Source of the DNA: Eggerthellaceae bacterium
GTDB taxonomy: Bacteria > Actinomycetota > Coriobacteriia > Coriobacteriales > Eggerthellaceae
DNA length: 64,000 nt
Direction: 5' to 3'
Assembly: GCA_009782615.1 (NCBI GenBank)
Contig: WRIS01000004.1
Span: 1-64,000, forward strand
Under the pieces are notes generated by a model, which saw only the letters and a list, made by a program, of their open reading frames with translations, made no database searches and was not told the DNA's origin. How positions within the stretch are numbered: position 1 is the stretch's first letter; every line of letters starts with the position of its first letter. Below are positions 38,205-47,800 of the stretch, in pieces. The position numbers and the translations under genes were made by a program.

Positions 38205-39605
38205 ATGGTAGAAAGGCATGATGTGTTTAGAAAAACGCCCGAACAAGCAATTGTGGTAGAAGCAGATAAAATCGCTTCTATGAAAGAGAGTCTTGACGCA
38301 CTCTCTTGGGAACGTGTTTCCAAAATTGGGAAGGTCATGCAAGGCGAAGTTCCTCAGGACGAATATGATGAACTTGCACGAGAGCTGGTGACTATCGCTC
38401 AGGCGAACACGTCTTTGCTCGGCAAACTGGGCGTGAACAATGATGCTTTGTCGGGCGTATTTATGCCTTCTGGTGTTGAAATGCTTGTGGGGCAATCAAC
38501 GAAAAACTATGCAGCAGGTTATGGGTACGAATCTGACAATGAACGAGTGCCTATGCCAACAGGCGGCTACGCTGCAGGGGGAGTGCAGATACCGAATCAG
38601 CTGAGTGCTTCTCCTATTCCGCAACCTTATGGAGGGGTAGCAAGTGGTGCTGCTCCGCGAAATCCCGCCCTTTTCCCTCAAGGAACACCTCATCTTATGC
38701 CGAATCTCGGCACCGACCAAACAACTTTTTTTCAAGAGCAAATTTTGCGCGATGATCCGTACGTGCCCTCTCGTGAAGATATTCCCGTTATTCCTCGAGG
38801 GGATGGCACGGGCTTTGTATCAGGGGCAACCAATGCAGTTTTGCGAACACCTGCGGTTCAAGGTGCGCGCACGGTTGATATTGAAGACAGCTTCCCCGAT
38901 GTGTTGCTTGAAACAGCGACCCGCGCAAAATCACGCTTTAAGGCGATTTTCGAACCCGTCATCACAGCAGCAACCAAGGGCGATGCACGGCAGGCTTTTA
39001 GCAGGAAGTCTGATTCTACACGCGCATCTGATGATGAGAAAGCAGATTTTTGGGCTGAAAAATCACCCGCACATGCGGCTGGTTCCGCGCGCGCCTCGAC
39101 TTCTGCTCAGGGGATGCCCGAAGTGACCATGGGCGATGTGAGGGTTTCTGTCCTTGATATGAATACCGAAGACGGGCGCTATATCCAAGATTTCATTATT
39201 CAACGCCAACAAGAGGAAGCAATCGCTCGTGCCTTTGGGGTAGATCCTTCGAGCACTTCTCTTGCATCCGACACGCGCTTTGGTTCGAGTGCTGCTTCGC
39301 CGTTTTTCGCTGACCCTGAAGAAGTTTACGCGCAAAGAGGCTATGTACCAACGAACTATGGGAAACACGGACAGGTAGGCTTTGGAGAAGTTGGCTTTGG
39401 GCAGGCAGGCTATGGGCAGTTTGGACAAGCGGGTTACGGACAAGACAACGCCGCTTCGTTGGGTGCTTTTGGATCAACGGGCGCTCAAGAATCTGAAGAT
39501 GACCTTGAATTCGAACAACTCTACGTGAGCCAAGACGGCACCCTTTGTTTGTATCGCGATGCCGCAGGGCATATTCTTTCGGTTGATAGGGCTAAATTCA
39601 CCTAA
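38205..39605 (+). CDS. Uncharacterised low-complexity protein
   Basis: A 466-aa protein I do not recognise, without signal peptide or membrane helices. The first ~90 residues look folded and helical (PEQAIVVEADKIASMKESLDAL, QDEYDELARELVTIAQANTSLLGKLG). The middle is Pro/Gly/Ser/Ala-rich and probably disordered. Near residues 385-415 there are short repeats of the F/Y-G-Q/E type (GFGEVGFGQAGYGQFGQ). The last ~40 residues (DDLEFEQLYVSQDGTLCLYRD) look ordered again. The TATAAT box ends 4 nt before ATG 38205, so the message is either leaderless or starts translation at GTG 38223, which has AAGG 6 nt upstream. No partner is evident. Confidence 0.65.
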   Translation: MVERHDVFRKTPEQAIVVEADKIASMKESLDALSWERVSKIGKVMQGEVPQDEYDELARELVTIAQANTSLLGKLGVNNDALSGVFMPSGVEMLVGQSTKNYAAGYGYESDNERVPMPTGGYAAGGVQIPNQLSASPIPQPYGGVASGAAPRNPALFPQGTPHLMPNLGTDQTTFFQEQILRDDPYVPSREDIPVIPRGDGTGFVSGATNAVLRTPAVQGARTVDIEDSFPDVLLETATRAKSRFKAIFEPVITAATKGDARQAFSRKSDSTRASDDEKADFWAEKSPAHAAGSARASTSAQGMPEVTMGDVRVSVLDMNTEDGRYIQDFIIQRQQEEAIARAFGVDPSSTSLASDTRFGSSAASPFFADPEEVYAQRGYVPTNYGKHGQVGFGEVGFGQAGYGQFGQAGYGQDNAASLGAFGSTGAQESEDDLEFEQLYVSQDGTLCLYRDAAGHILSVDRAKFT

Positions 39606-39613
39606 GACAGTGC

Positions 39614-39645
39614 TGAATCGTTGAATCTTTGAATCTTTGAATCGC
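39614..39645. repeat. 8-bp tandem repeat, four copies
   Basis: TGAATCGT, TGAATCTT, TGAATCTT, TGAATCGC fill the 53-bp gap between the converging genes at 38205 and 39659. Confidence 0.85.
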
Positions 39646-39658
39646 CGAAGAGCTTCAC

Positions 39659-41554
39659 CTATTCAAAATAAACTCGATGCCAGGTAAGGAAGGTGTAAAC
39701 CGTCCAAATCTTGCGACTCTTATCAACGTTACCAAAGCGATGGTCGTCTAGGAGTTTAACCAGTTCATCGGTGTGAAAGTATTTCTCAGCGGAGGGACTT
39801 GTGAAGGCTTCTTTCACCAGATTGTAGTACTTTTCTTCTTTCAACCACACACGCGTGGGAACGGGAAAGCCCAGTTTGCGTTTTTCGCAAAACTCAGGTG
39901 GCAGCAGGTTTTTTGCTGCTTCTCGCAGCGCGACCTTCGATGTTTCGTATGACACCTTACATGATGTCGGCAAGGTGCGCGCCACCGCCCATACTTCTTC
40001 GTCAAGGAAGGGGGTGCGCGTCTCAATGCCGTGCGCCATGCCCATTTTGTCAGTGGCACACAAAATGTCGCCGACTTGCCACAGGTTCAAGTCGATATGC
40101 TGCATTTTCGAAACATCATCTAGGTGCGCAACTTCTTCGTAGTAGGGTGCAGTAATGTCTTGCGGGGTGATGCTGCTCGGTTGGTGTTTGAGAAGGCGAT
40201 TGCGCTCTTCAGTGGTGAATATGTTGGCGTTGCCGATGAATTGTTCTTCGATTGCGGTAGCGGCACGCGTGAGGTAGTTTGCCCCGCGAAGATGAAGCGC
40301 GCGCAAAAGGGCAGCACAGCCCCGTAAAAGTGGCTTCGGACACCAGGACAGCCGCTTGTTTTCCAGAGGCGTTTGATACACAGTGTAGCCAGCGAAAAAT
40401 TCATCCGAACCTTCGCCCGAAAGCACAGTTTTCACGTGTTTGGCAGCTTCTTTGTCAGTAAAGTAAAGAGCAACTGCGGCGGGGTCAGCGGCGGGTTCGT
40501 CCAGATGCCACTGGATGGTTTCCAGCGAACCCCAAAACTCATCTTCGGTGATGACGTGGCTGAAATTTTCAATACCCAAATAATCGCTTGCCTGCTTTGC
40601 GTAGGATATTTCGTTGTATTTTTCTGTTTCGCCCGTCGCAAAGCCAACGGTAAAGGTCTTGAGTTGGTCGATTAATGTGCTTGCGCTGGCGGTTATGTAG
40701 TTCGAATCGACCCCGCTTGAAAGGAAGCTCGCTACTTCAACATCGGCAATTTTGTGATACGCGACAGAATTTTGAACGGCGCAATGGATGCGCTCAGATG
40801 CTTCTTGGATGCTTATTGTTTCATCAATGGCATAGGTCATGCGCCCATAACGTTCGATGCGCGGCGCGTGACCAGGCTTGACAATCATATAGTGAGCAGG
40901 GGCAAGCTTAAAGATTCCCTTGAAGAAAGTTTCGGGAAGCACGGAATACTGGAAATTGAGGTAGAGTTCAAGCGCAGTCAGGTTCACTGCGCGCGTTGCG
41001 GCGGCGGGATGTTCGAGAATCGCCTTTATTTCGGATGCAAAAATGAAATTTTCGTCCGTTTGGGTGTAGTAGAAAGGCTTGATACCGAAAAAGTCACGCG
41101 CGCAGAAGAGTTCTTGTTGTGCTCTGTCCCAGATGGCAAAGGCAAACATGCCGCGCAGCTTTTCGAGGAGTTTAGTGTTCCATGCGATATAAGAAACGAG
41201 CAACACTTCTGCGTCGGAGTTCGTGGAGAAAGAATAACCTAAGGCAACAAGTTCGCTTCGTAGGTCTTGGTAATTATAGATTGCGCCGTTAAAAGTGATG
41301 GCGAAATCTCCCGTTTCAAACGTGTCGGCGGTGCTTGAGAAAAGGCTTGATTGCGGCGCTCCCGTCGCGCGAACCAGGGGTTGCGCGCCTTTTTCGGGGT
41401 CAATGTGGGCGCAGAAGCGGTGTCCGAGTGCTATGCCTTCATCAACGTAGTGCCCTTCACCATCAGGTCCGCGGTGCGCTATGGCACCACACATTGCCGT
41501 AAGGGTTTGTTGGGGGGAATTGGTTGTTCCGATAAAGCCACAGATTCCAGACAT
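39659..41554 (-). CDS. asnB: Asparagine synthase (AsnB family), N-terminal Cys replaced by Ser
   Basis: AsnB makes asparagine from aspartate and ATP, using ammonia freed from glutamine by an N-terminal class II amidotransferase domain. The synthetase domain looks intact: LSSGVDSNYI PP-loop (near residue 280), GEGSDEFFAGY, GIETRTPFLDEEVW and RKLGFPVPTR. In the glutaminase domain NGAIYNY and SDAEVLL are kept, but the protein begins M-S-G-I-C-G-F: residue 2, the Cys nucleophile in the M-C-G-I-x-G family start, is Ser (codon TCT, one base from TGT). Glutamine use may therefore be lost, leaving free ammonia. The start is fixed by AAGGAG 9 nt upstream; 631 aa, normal length. It converges with the gene at 38205 and diverges from addB. 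Confidence 0.9.
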   Translation of the reverse strand: MSGICGFIGTTNSPQQTLTAMCGAIAHRGPDGEGHYVDEGIALGHRFCAHIDPEKGAQPLVRATGAPQSSLFSSTADTFETGDFAITFNGAIYNYQDLRSELVALGYSFSTNSDAEVLLVSYIAWNTKLLEKLRGMFAFAIWDRAQQELFCARDFFGIKPFYYTQTDENFIFASEIKAILEHPAAATRAVNLTALELYLNFQYSVLPETFFKGIFKLAPAHYMIVKPGHAPRIERYGRMTYAIDETISIQEASERIHCAVQNSVAYHKIADVEVASFLSSGVDSNYITASASTLIDQLKTFTVGFATGETEKYNEISYAKQASDYLGIENFSHVITEDEFWGSLETIQWHLDEPAADPAAVALYFTDKEAAKHVKTVLSGEGSDEFFAGYTVYQTPLENKRLSWCPKPLLRGCAALLRALHLRGANYLTRAATAIEEQFIGNANIFTTEERNRLLKHQPSSITPQDITAPYYEEVAHLDDVSKMQHIDLNLWQVGDILCATDKMGMAHGIETRTPFLDEEVWAVARTLPTSCKVSYETSKVALREAAKNLLPPEFCEKRKLGFPVPTRVWLKEEKYYNLVKEAFTSPSAEKYFHTDELVKLLDDHRFGNVDKSRKIWTVYTFLTWHRVYFE

Positions 41555-41700
41555 ATAGTCTTGCTCCTTGTTCGTTTTCGCGTTTGCGCATTTTTGTCTT
41601 TGTTTATTATGGCACAACGGCGGTGAAAACATATTCTTTCCGCATTGCGCTTGAGTAATGCTCGTTTAAGTTTGAAACGCAACACAACAAGGCGATACAG

Positions 41701-41706
41701 TACAAT
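41701..41706 (+). promoter_or_regulatory. -10 element directly before addB
   Basis: TACAAT, separated by 6 nt from the addB ATG at 41713, so the transcript would be leaderless or nearly so. A convincing -35 at 16-18 bp is not seen (TTGAAA lies 23 bp upstream). Confidence 0.4.
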
Positions 41707-41712
41707 GAAGGC

Positions 41713-44700
41713 ATGGTGAAAATTATTCACAGAGCAACGAATTCACAGCAAAGCCAGGCTCAGCTCGAAGCCTTGCTTTTGCAGCTGGGCGAAGCGGGTA
41801 GCGTGGTTGCGGCAGCGGATGGTGCGGCTGGCGGCGCGGCAGCGGATGGCGCTGATGGCGGGGCAGTGCTCATCACCACGACCCACGATCGCGCGATTCG
41901 TTTCAAAAAGCACTTTGCTTGTCGCCCCTTTATGTTTGGACTCAGCGTTACTACCCTTGTTTCGTGGGTGTCTGAGCGTTGGAGCCTTTTTGGTGATGGG
42001 CGAAGAATAGTTTCATCCCTTGAACGAGAATTGATACTGCATAAACTCATGAGCGACCTTGTTGCACAAGGCGAACTCAAGCATCTGGGAGCGACCCCTG
42101 GAACGGCAAAGATGCTTGCATCAATGGCTCAAGAAGCGCTCAGCGCTCTCACGGGTGAACAGGCGGTGTTTCACCAAATGCCGCATCAGGGATTTCTTCT
42201 TACCGAAGCGGAAAAAGAAGCGTGCTTTGTGTTAGAGCGCTATGTTCAGACACTTAACGCTGCAGGATGGTGTGAACTTGCGCAAGCTTTTGATTGTTTG
42301 GCTGCGTCGAACATGCCCTTGCCGATGCTTTTCTTTGAGGGCTTCGATTGTTTTAGTGATGCTCAGCAGCGCTTCATCGATGCGCTTTCAGAAAAAACGA
42401 CAGTTCACGTAATCTTAGATGAAGCAACAGGGGCCGCCGAAGCGTGCGGGCGTGCGACAGAGTTACTTGAACTCCAACAAAGGATTTTCAATCCGACTCC
42501 CGCTAGCCCGCTTGTGCCTGGGGGCGCAGTTCGCTTTCTCTTTCCTACGGGGTATTATGCCAAGGCTCGTTTGCTTGCTCAAACCATCACTGAGCATACG
42601 AAAGCGCTGCCCGCCTCCTCTCGAAAAACGGATGGGGGCGATGCGGCGTGCCGCTTTATCGTGAGTGCTTCTGACCCCGCAGACCTTTTCAAAAGGCTCG
42701 CGGGATTTTTGACGGCAGAAGGCATAGAAGTGCGCGTATCGGCGCAACAACCGTTTTCTTCAACGGCATTTGGCAAGGCGTTTTTAGCCTTGCTGGAGTT
42801 TTGCTATGCGCCTTACTATTCAACTTTTTTGATGAGCGATTTCACCTTAAGTTCTTTTTCGGGGATTTCGCGACAAAAGGCATATGAACTTGATGCGCAG
42901 TGGCGCGCAAATCGCCTGTGTGATAAAAAACGCTGTTTGGATGATATTGCTCGGGAAAGCCCGCGGCTAAAAGCGCTTGTTGATGCGCTTAGCAAAAAAG
43001 ATATCGAAGGGGTGCTTGATATCTTTGAAGAGGGAACACGGCGCGACCTCTTCAAAGAGGAAGTCTTTCAGAGCGAACAATTATCGGCAATAGCGCTGGC
43101 GCGGAGTTTTTTCGAAACGGTTTCTTACGTGAAGCTTAAACCTTTTGAGGTACTCAATTTGCTTTCGGAGCGGCGCGTTACTTACCGCTGTCGCAGCTTA
43201 AGCGTAAAAACTGCTTTGTTCGGGGCTGAGGGGGCGGGTGTTGTTGATGGTGCGTCTGAAGTGTTGCCCGAAGCCGATGGCGCGCCTGTTGCGGTTGTAG
43301 ACCTTATGTCCTTAGACGAAGTTTCTGCCCAAGACGCCTGTTCGTGCGATGTTTTGATACTGTGCGATTTGGAGAGTTTTTCTTATCCCGTACGCGACAG
43401 TGCCACCGCAAAGACCCTGCTTTTTGATAAGCTGGGCATCGAAGCGCCCCTCGATGCCTTGACGCGAATGAGGCGGCAATTTTTCCGCGCGCTGAGTACT
43501 CCGAAACACCTGCTCGTGTGCGAACGGGTGCTCAATACCGCTGATGCTGAGCCTGCTTATCCCGCGGTTGTTCTCGATGAACTGGCTGATTGCTATCGCA
43601 GCAATCTTTCTTCGTATGAAGGGGTCGATAAGCGAACGGCTCTTCCAGATTCGCTTCTTGCCTATGCCGCTTTTTCGGGCGAGGATCGGTTGTATGAGAA
43701 TCTTTTTGCACAAGGTGCTTGCCCGCAACAAGGAACGGTTGAGCACCTGTTAGAGACAGGTGCAGTGAGCGACGCTGCGCGAGAGATGATTGTGCTTCCT
43801 GCGCTACCTAAAGAAGGAGCTCCTGCGCAAGAAGTCGCGCAACCCGTTTTTTCTCCTTCGGCGATAGAAAGCTATTTGGAATGTCCGTACAAGTGGTTTT
43901 CGCTGCGCCGCCTGCGTCTTGAGGGGCTTGACGGTGGTTTTGGGGCATTGGAAAAAGGAAGTTTTTCTCATAACGTGTTGAAATTGTTTTATGAAGAATT
44001 TCAGCGCGAGGGATTTGAGAAGGTGAGTGCTGAAAACATTGAAACGGCACGGGGTCTGCTTGTTAAGCTATTCGATGAGCGCCTTGAGGCTCAAAGTACG
44101 CTGAAGCGCAACGAAAATCCCTTGATTGCTCTGTCGGAACTTGAAAAAGCAGAGATTGACGTGCTTAAACGACAGCTGCTCGCCTATCTTGCCCGTGAGG
44201 CGACGTTCTTGTCAGGCTTCACTCCCCGTTATTTTGAGACAAGTTTTGGACGAAGCGAAAGTTTTGTATATGCGGCTCAGCGTTTTTGCGGCAGTATTGA
44301 CCGCATTGACGTGAACGATAAAGGACAAGCGGTCGTCATCGATTACAAAACTTCACTTTCAAAAGACTACGCCCTTGCACAAGGCTCTGATTTGGTGTGG
44401 CTTGCGGCTGCTGCGGACGGAGAGCGCGTTGCAGGTGAAAACGACGGCACGGATGGCGCTGATGGCACAAGCGACAACGATGAAGGCGATGGCACGAGGG
44501 GCACACCAAAATCCTTGCTTTTACCCCATAAAATTCAAGCCCTCATCTATGCTCAGGCAGCACGAAAACTTCTCGGGCTTGACGTGGTGGGTGCTCTCTA
44601 TGTTTCGTTGGGTGCTTCGGGAACTATTGCTGGAGCTATCGATAGTTTGGTCTTAGGCCCTGCCGACATTTCTGGAATCGAGGTAAAAACCTGCAGCGTT

Positions 44701-44862
44701 CAAGAGGTGGGGGCATCTAACTTCGGTGCGCTTTTAGATGCGGTCGAGGAAATGATTGCTCCTGCGCTTGCCTGCTTGCTTGAAGGGCATATCGCCCCTG
44801 ATCCACGTGGATCCGACCCCTGTGGATTTTGCCCTGTTAGTGCTTGTGGATTGCGGGTGTAG
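41713..44862 (+). CDS. addB: AddB/RexB-type nuclease subunit of the double-strand-break repair helicase
   Basis: AddAB resects broken DNA ends and loads RecA. The 1049-aa protein resembles AddB: an inactivated helicase-like N-part with GLSVTTLVSWVSERWSLFGDGRRIV, ending in a RecB-type nuclease domain. From about residue 710 it reads PVFSPSAIESYLECPYKWF; the nuclease motif is GSIDRIDVNDKG then VVIDYKTS (near 875). The Cys in LECPYKW and three near the end (PCGFCPVSACG) fit the AddB iron-sulphur site. Two low-complexity inserts are visible: AAADGAAGG-AAADGADGG near residue 34 (27-bp repeats) and GTDGADGTSDNDEGDGT near 912. addA follows after 2 nt. Confidence 0.88.
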   Translation: MVKIIHRATNSQQSQAQLEALLLQLGEAGSVVAAADGAAGGAAADGADGGAVLITTTHDRAIRFKKHFACRPFMFGLSVTTLVSWVSERWSLFGDGRRIVSSLERELILHKLMSDLVAQGELKHLGATPGTAKMLASMAQEALSALTGEQAVFHQMPHQGFLLTEAEKEACFVLERYVQTLNAAGWCELAQAFDCLAASNMPLPMLFFEGFDCFSDAQQRFIDALSEKTTVHVILDEATGAAEACGRATELLELQQRIFNPTPASPLVPGGAVRFLFPTGYYAKARLLAQTITEHTKALPASSRKTDGGDAACRFIVSASDPADLFKRLAGFLTAEGIEVRVSAQQPFSSTAFGKAFLALLEFCYAPYYSTFLMSDFTLSSFSGISRQKAYELDAQWRANRLCDKKRCLDDIARESPRLKALVDALSKKDIEGVLDIFEEGTRRDLFKEEVFQSEQLSAIALARSFFETVSYVKLKPFEVLNLLSERRVTYRCRSLSVKTALFGAEGAGVVDGASEVLPEADGAPVAVVDLMSLDEVSAQDACSCDVLILCDLESFSYPVRDSATAKTLLFDKLGIEAPLDALTRMRRQFFRALSTPKHLLVCERVLNTADAEPAYPAVVLDELADCYRSNLSSYEGVDKRTALPDSLLAYAAFSGEDRLYENLFAQGACPQQGTVEHLLETGAVSDAAREMIVLPALPKEGAPAQEVAQPVFSPSAIESYLECPYKWFSLRRLRLEGLDGGFGALEKGSFSHNVLKLFYEEFQREGFEKVSAENIETARGLLVKLFDERLEAQSTLKRNENPLIALSELEKAEIDVLKRQLLAYLAREATFLSGFTPRYFETSFGRSESFVYAAQRFCGSIDRIDVNDKGQAVVIDYKTSLSKDYALAQGSDLVWLAAAADGERVAGENDGTDGADGTSDNDEGDGTRGTPKSLLLPHKIQALIYAQAARKLLGLDVVGALYVSLGASGTIAGAIDSLVLGPADISGIEVKTCSVQEVGASNFGALLDAVEEMIAPALACLLEGHIAPDPRGSDPCGFCPVSACGLRV
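41809..41862. repeat. 27-bp tandem repeat inside addB
   Basis: GCGGCAGCGGATGG occurs exactly at 41809-41822 and 41836-41849, a period of 27 bp, adding nine-residue Ala/Gly/Asp units in frame. Confidence 0.85.
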
Positions 44863-44864
44863 CC

Positions 44865-47800
44865 ATGAATCTTGACGGCTTAACAAACGATCAGCGCACG
44901 GGTGTCTTGCACCTTGAGGGTCCTTTGCTCATTTCAGCAGGGGCAGGCTCGGGCAAGACTTTTACGTTGACGCAGCGCATTGCTCACGCTCTTTTGCAGG
45001 GTAGCGTTGTTGATGATATTGACGGTATCCTTGCGATAACCTTCACCGAAAAAGCGGCGGGGGAAATCAAGGCACGAGTGCGCTCCACCTTGCACCGTGA
45101 AGGATTAAGCGAACAGGCGCATAAAGTGGATGCGGCGTGGATATCAACCATTCACGGTATGTGCGCCCGCATATTGCGAACGCACGCTCTTGAACTGGGA
45201 ATAGACCCAGGTTTTGGCGTTATCGAAGATACGGTGCGCAAAGAAATGATTGCGCAAGCCATCAACGAGGTTTTGGAAAAATCACGTGAAGACATTGCCC
45301 TTCAGAGCCTTGTCGGCGGTGGCATTTCCCGCACAGGTGCTTTGCGCGGCGACGCAATGCGCGTGCGCTATGCGGCACTTTTCAACGAATTCGTTCCCCG
45401 TTCAGTTTTCCCTACGCAAAGTTCGGTCGTGTCTATGCTTGAAACGCTTCTCGACAAAGCAGCAAACTTAGGCGGGGGATACGATGATTTCGTTTTCGGT
45501 CCTGCCCCGACAAAACTGGAAATACTTGCACGTGATTTAGTTCGTGCCTACCATGAAGTGCTACCTTTCCTTGAACAAGCGCAAAATTCCAAAAGCGCGA
45601 TTGATGCCCGCGTGGACGCAATCCGCGTTGTTGAAGTGTTGGAAGGCCTTCTCAAAGACTGGAAAAAAGCAGATGCGCAGGTAGTAGCAAGAGGGGTAGA
45701 CGCTTCGACAGGCACTTTTGCACCTGCTGAAGAGGATGCTTCAGAGCGCCTCTCTGTTTTTGCAGACACGCTTGAAGGATGTCTCTTAATCGGGAGAAAC
45801 TTCGGTTCTGCAGAGGTAAAGGAAGCGGTTGGGGAATGGAAGCAAGTATATCTGCGCATCGTTCATGAAGTGGTGTGTGCCCTTGCCCGACCTGCTCTTG
45901 ATGATTTGATGGCGCTTGTTCGTGAGGTGGAGGAATGCTATGTTGACGCAAAGCGCAAAGCCTTTGTGTTCGACAATGATGATTTACTCATTGAAACGTT
46001 GCGGGCGTTTGAGGCGCACCCCCCTTTGGTCGATCACTACCAAGAACAGTTCAAGTTGGTTATGGTCGACGAATTCCAAGACACTAGTCAGATTCAGATT
46101 GACATCATCGAAAAGCTGGCAGGACAAAATAGCGGTAAGTTGTGTACCGTGGGCGATTCGCAGCAATCTATTTATCGTTTCCGCGGTGCCGATGTCAATG
46201 TTTACGAAGAACACAAAAACAAGATGCGCGCACCCGCTATTGGTGCAAGGTATGTTGAATTACGGAAAAATTTTCGCAGCCATGGGGATATACTGCGTTT
46301 TGTTGACCGCGTTTTTGAGCAGCCGCAGGTTTTCGGGGAACGATTCATGTCGCTGGAGCCTCACGAAGAGCGCGCTTCAAGCTATCACGCAACAACACCG
46401 CGTGTTGACGTGCTGCTTACCACGAGACCAGGGGCAAGCGGTTCGGGAATAACGGTAGACGATGCGAGACGAAAAGAAGCACAAGCCATAGCTTCGCGAT
46501 TTGCGGCTTTTCGCGCAGCTGGACATGATGCGAAAGATATGGTCGTGCTTTTGGGGAAACTAACGCGGGCAGAAGTGTTTGCTCAGGCAATTCGTGACGA
46601 GGGCTTTGAATGCGTTATTGCGGGTGGGTCGCTTTTCGACAAAGCCGCAGAAGTGCAGGTTGTTGCGCGCTTTGTCGAAGTGCTTGCAAATCCTGCGAAC
46701 ACCCGCGCTCTTTTCGAGGTGCTCGCTGGTGATATGTTTCGACTTTGCGCCGATGATTTCCTTCAACTCACGACCACCTACGATAGTGCTCGAGGCGGGC
46801 TTGTTCGGCGTAGCTTAGAGCGGGGGCTTTACCAGGTTACTTTGTTATCGAAGGAAACATCAAAGCCACCGTCACCACACGACACCCAAGCCCTTCCTGC
46901 CCGCTTGCGCAACGCGGCTCGCATTCTTGATCGAGCAAAAAACTCTCTTGGTAGCGAATCGGTTGCCCATATTGTCGAAGAAGCCCTCGTCGATTCTGGC
47001 TGGATAACGAGACTTGAGGGCGCTGGTGCGCAAGGTATGGCGCAAGCCGCCAATATCTTGAAGGCCGTGCGCCACCTCAAAGAACTCGAGCATAAACGCA
47101 AGCTGGGAATTTCTCGTTTGGCTCAAGAGTTTCGCAGCGAACTTGATCTCGGTTTGAAGGAGGCACCTGGAGCCTTGAGTGGGGCGGACACAGGGGTCGT
47201 GAAAATCATGAGCATTCACGCTTCAAAGGGGCTGGAGTTTCCCTTAGTTGCTCTCGCTGATTTTTCGGGGATTCCTCCTTTTCGCAACGCACTTTTAGTA
47301 GAAACGTGTGACGGTTCGGCGTATGTTTCCTTGGGTTTGAGGGAAACTTTCAATCGCTATCCCACTCTTCAAAAACGCCTCGCAGGCTTTGAGCCCTTTG
47401 AAGAAGGGGAATCTGCTCACGTTTATGCTCATTTTTTGAAAACAGCAACTGACCAAGCGGAATTTAGAGCCGCCCTGAAATCTTTTGCTCACGCTGAAGA
47501 ATTGGAAGAGGTGCGCAGGAAGTTCTACGTGGGGCTTACGCGGGCAAGCGAAGCCTTGGTTATTGCCGCGTCAGTGCGTTTATCTGCAAAAGAGCCTGAA
47601 CTAGCCTATAGGGATGTTATCGCTGATATGCGAAGCGCTTTGTGCGGGACGCAAGATTTTCCCTATGGAAAGGCTGTCTTGGAATATGGGGGCAGCCAGC
47701 CTGCTGCATTTAAGCGCATCGTGCTCGATGAAGCGGTTCACCTTGACGAACAAGATGCCCGCCCGCTTTCGGGGGTTTCGAACGTCTCGCAGATGAGTTT

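Noticed and set aside
40754-41242. 162-residue open frame opposite asnB
   Set aside because: It lies wholly inside a well-conserved gene on the other strand and resembles no protein family.
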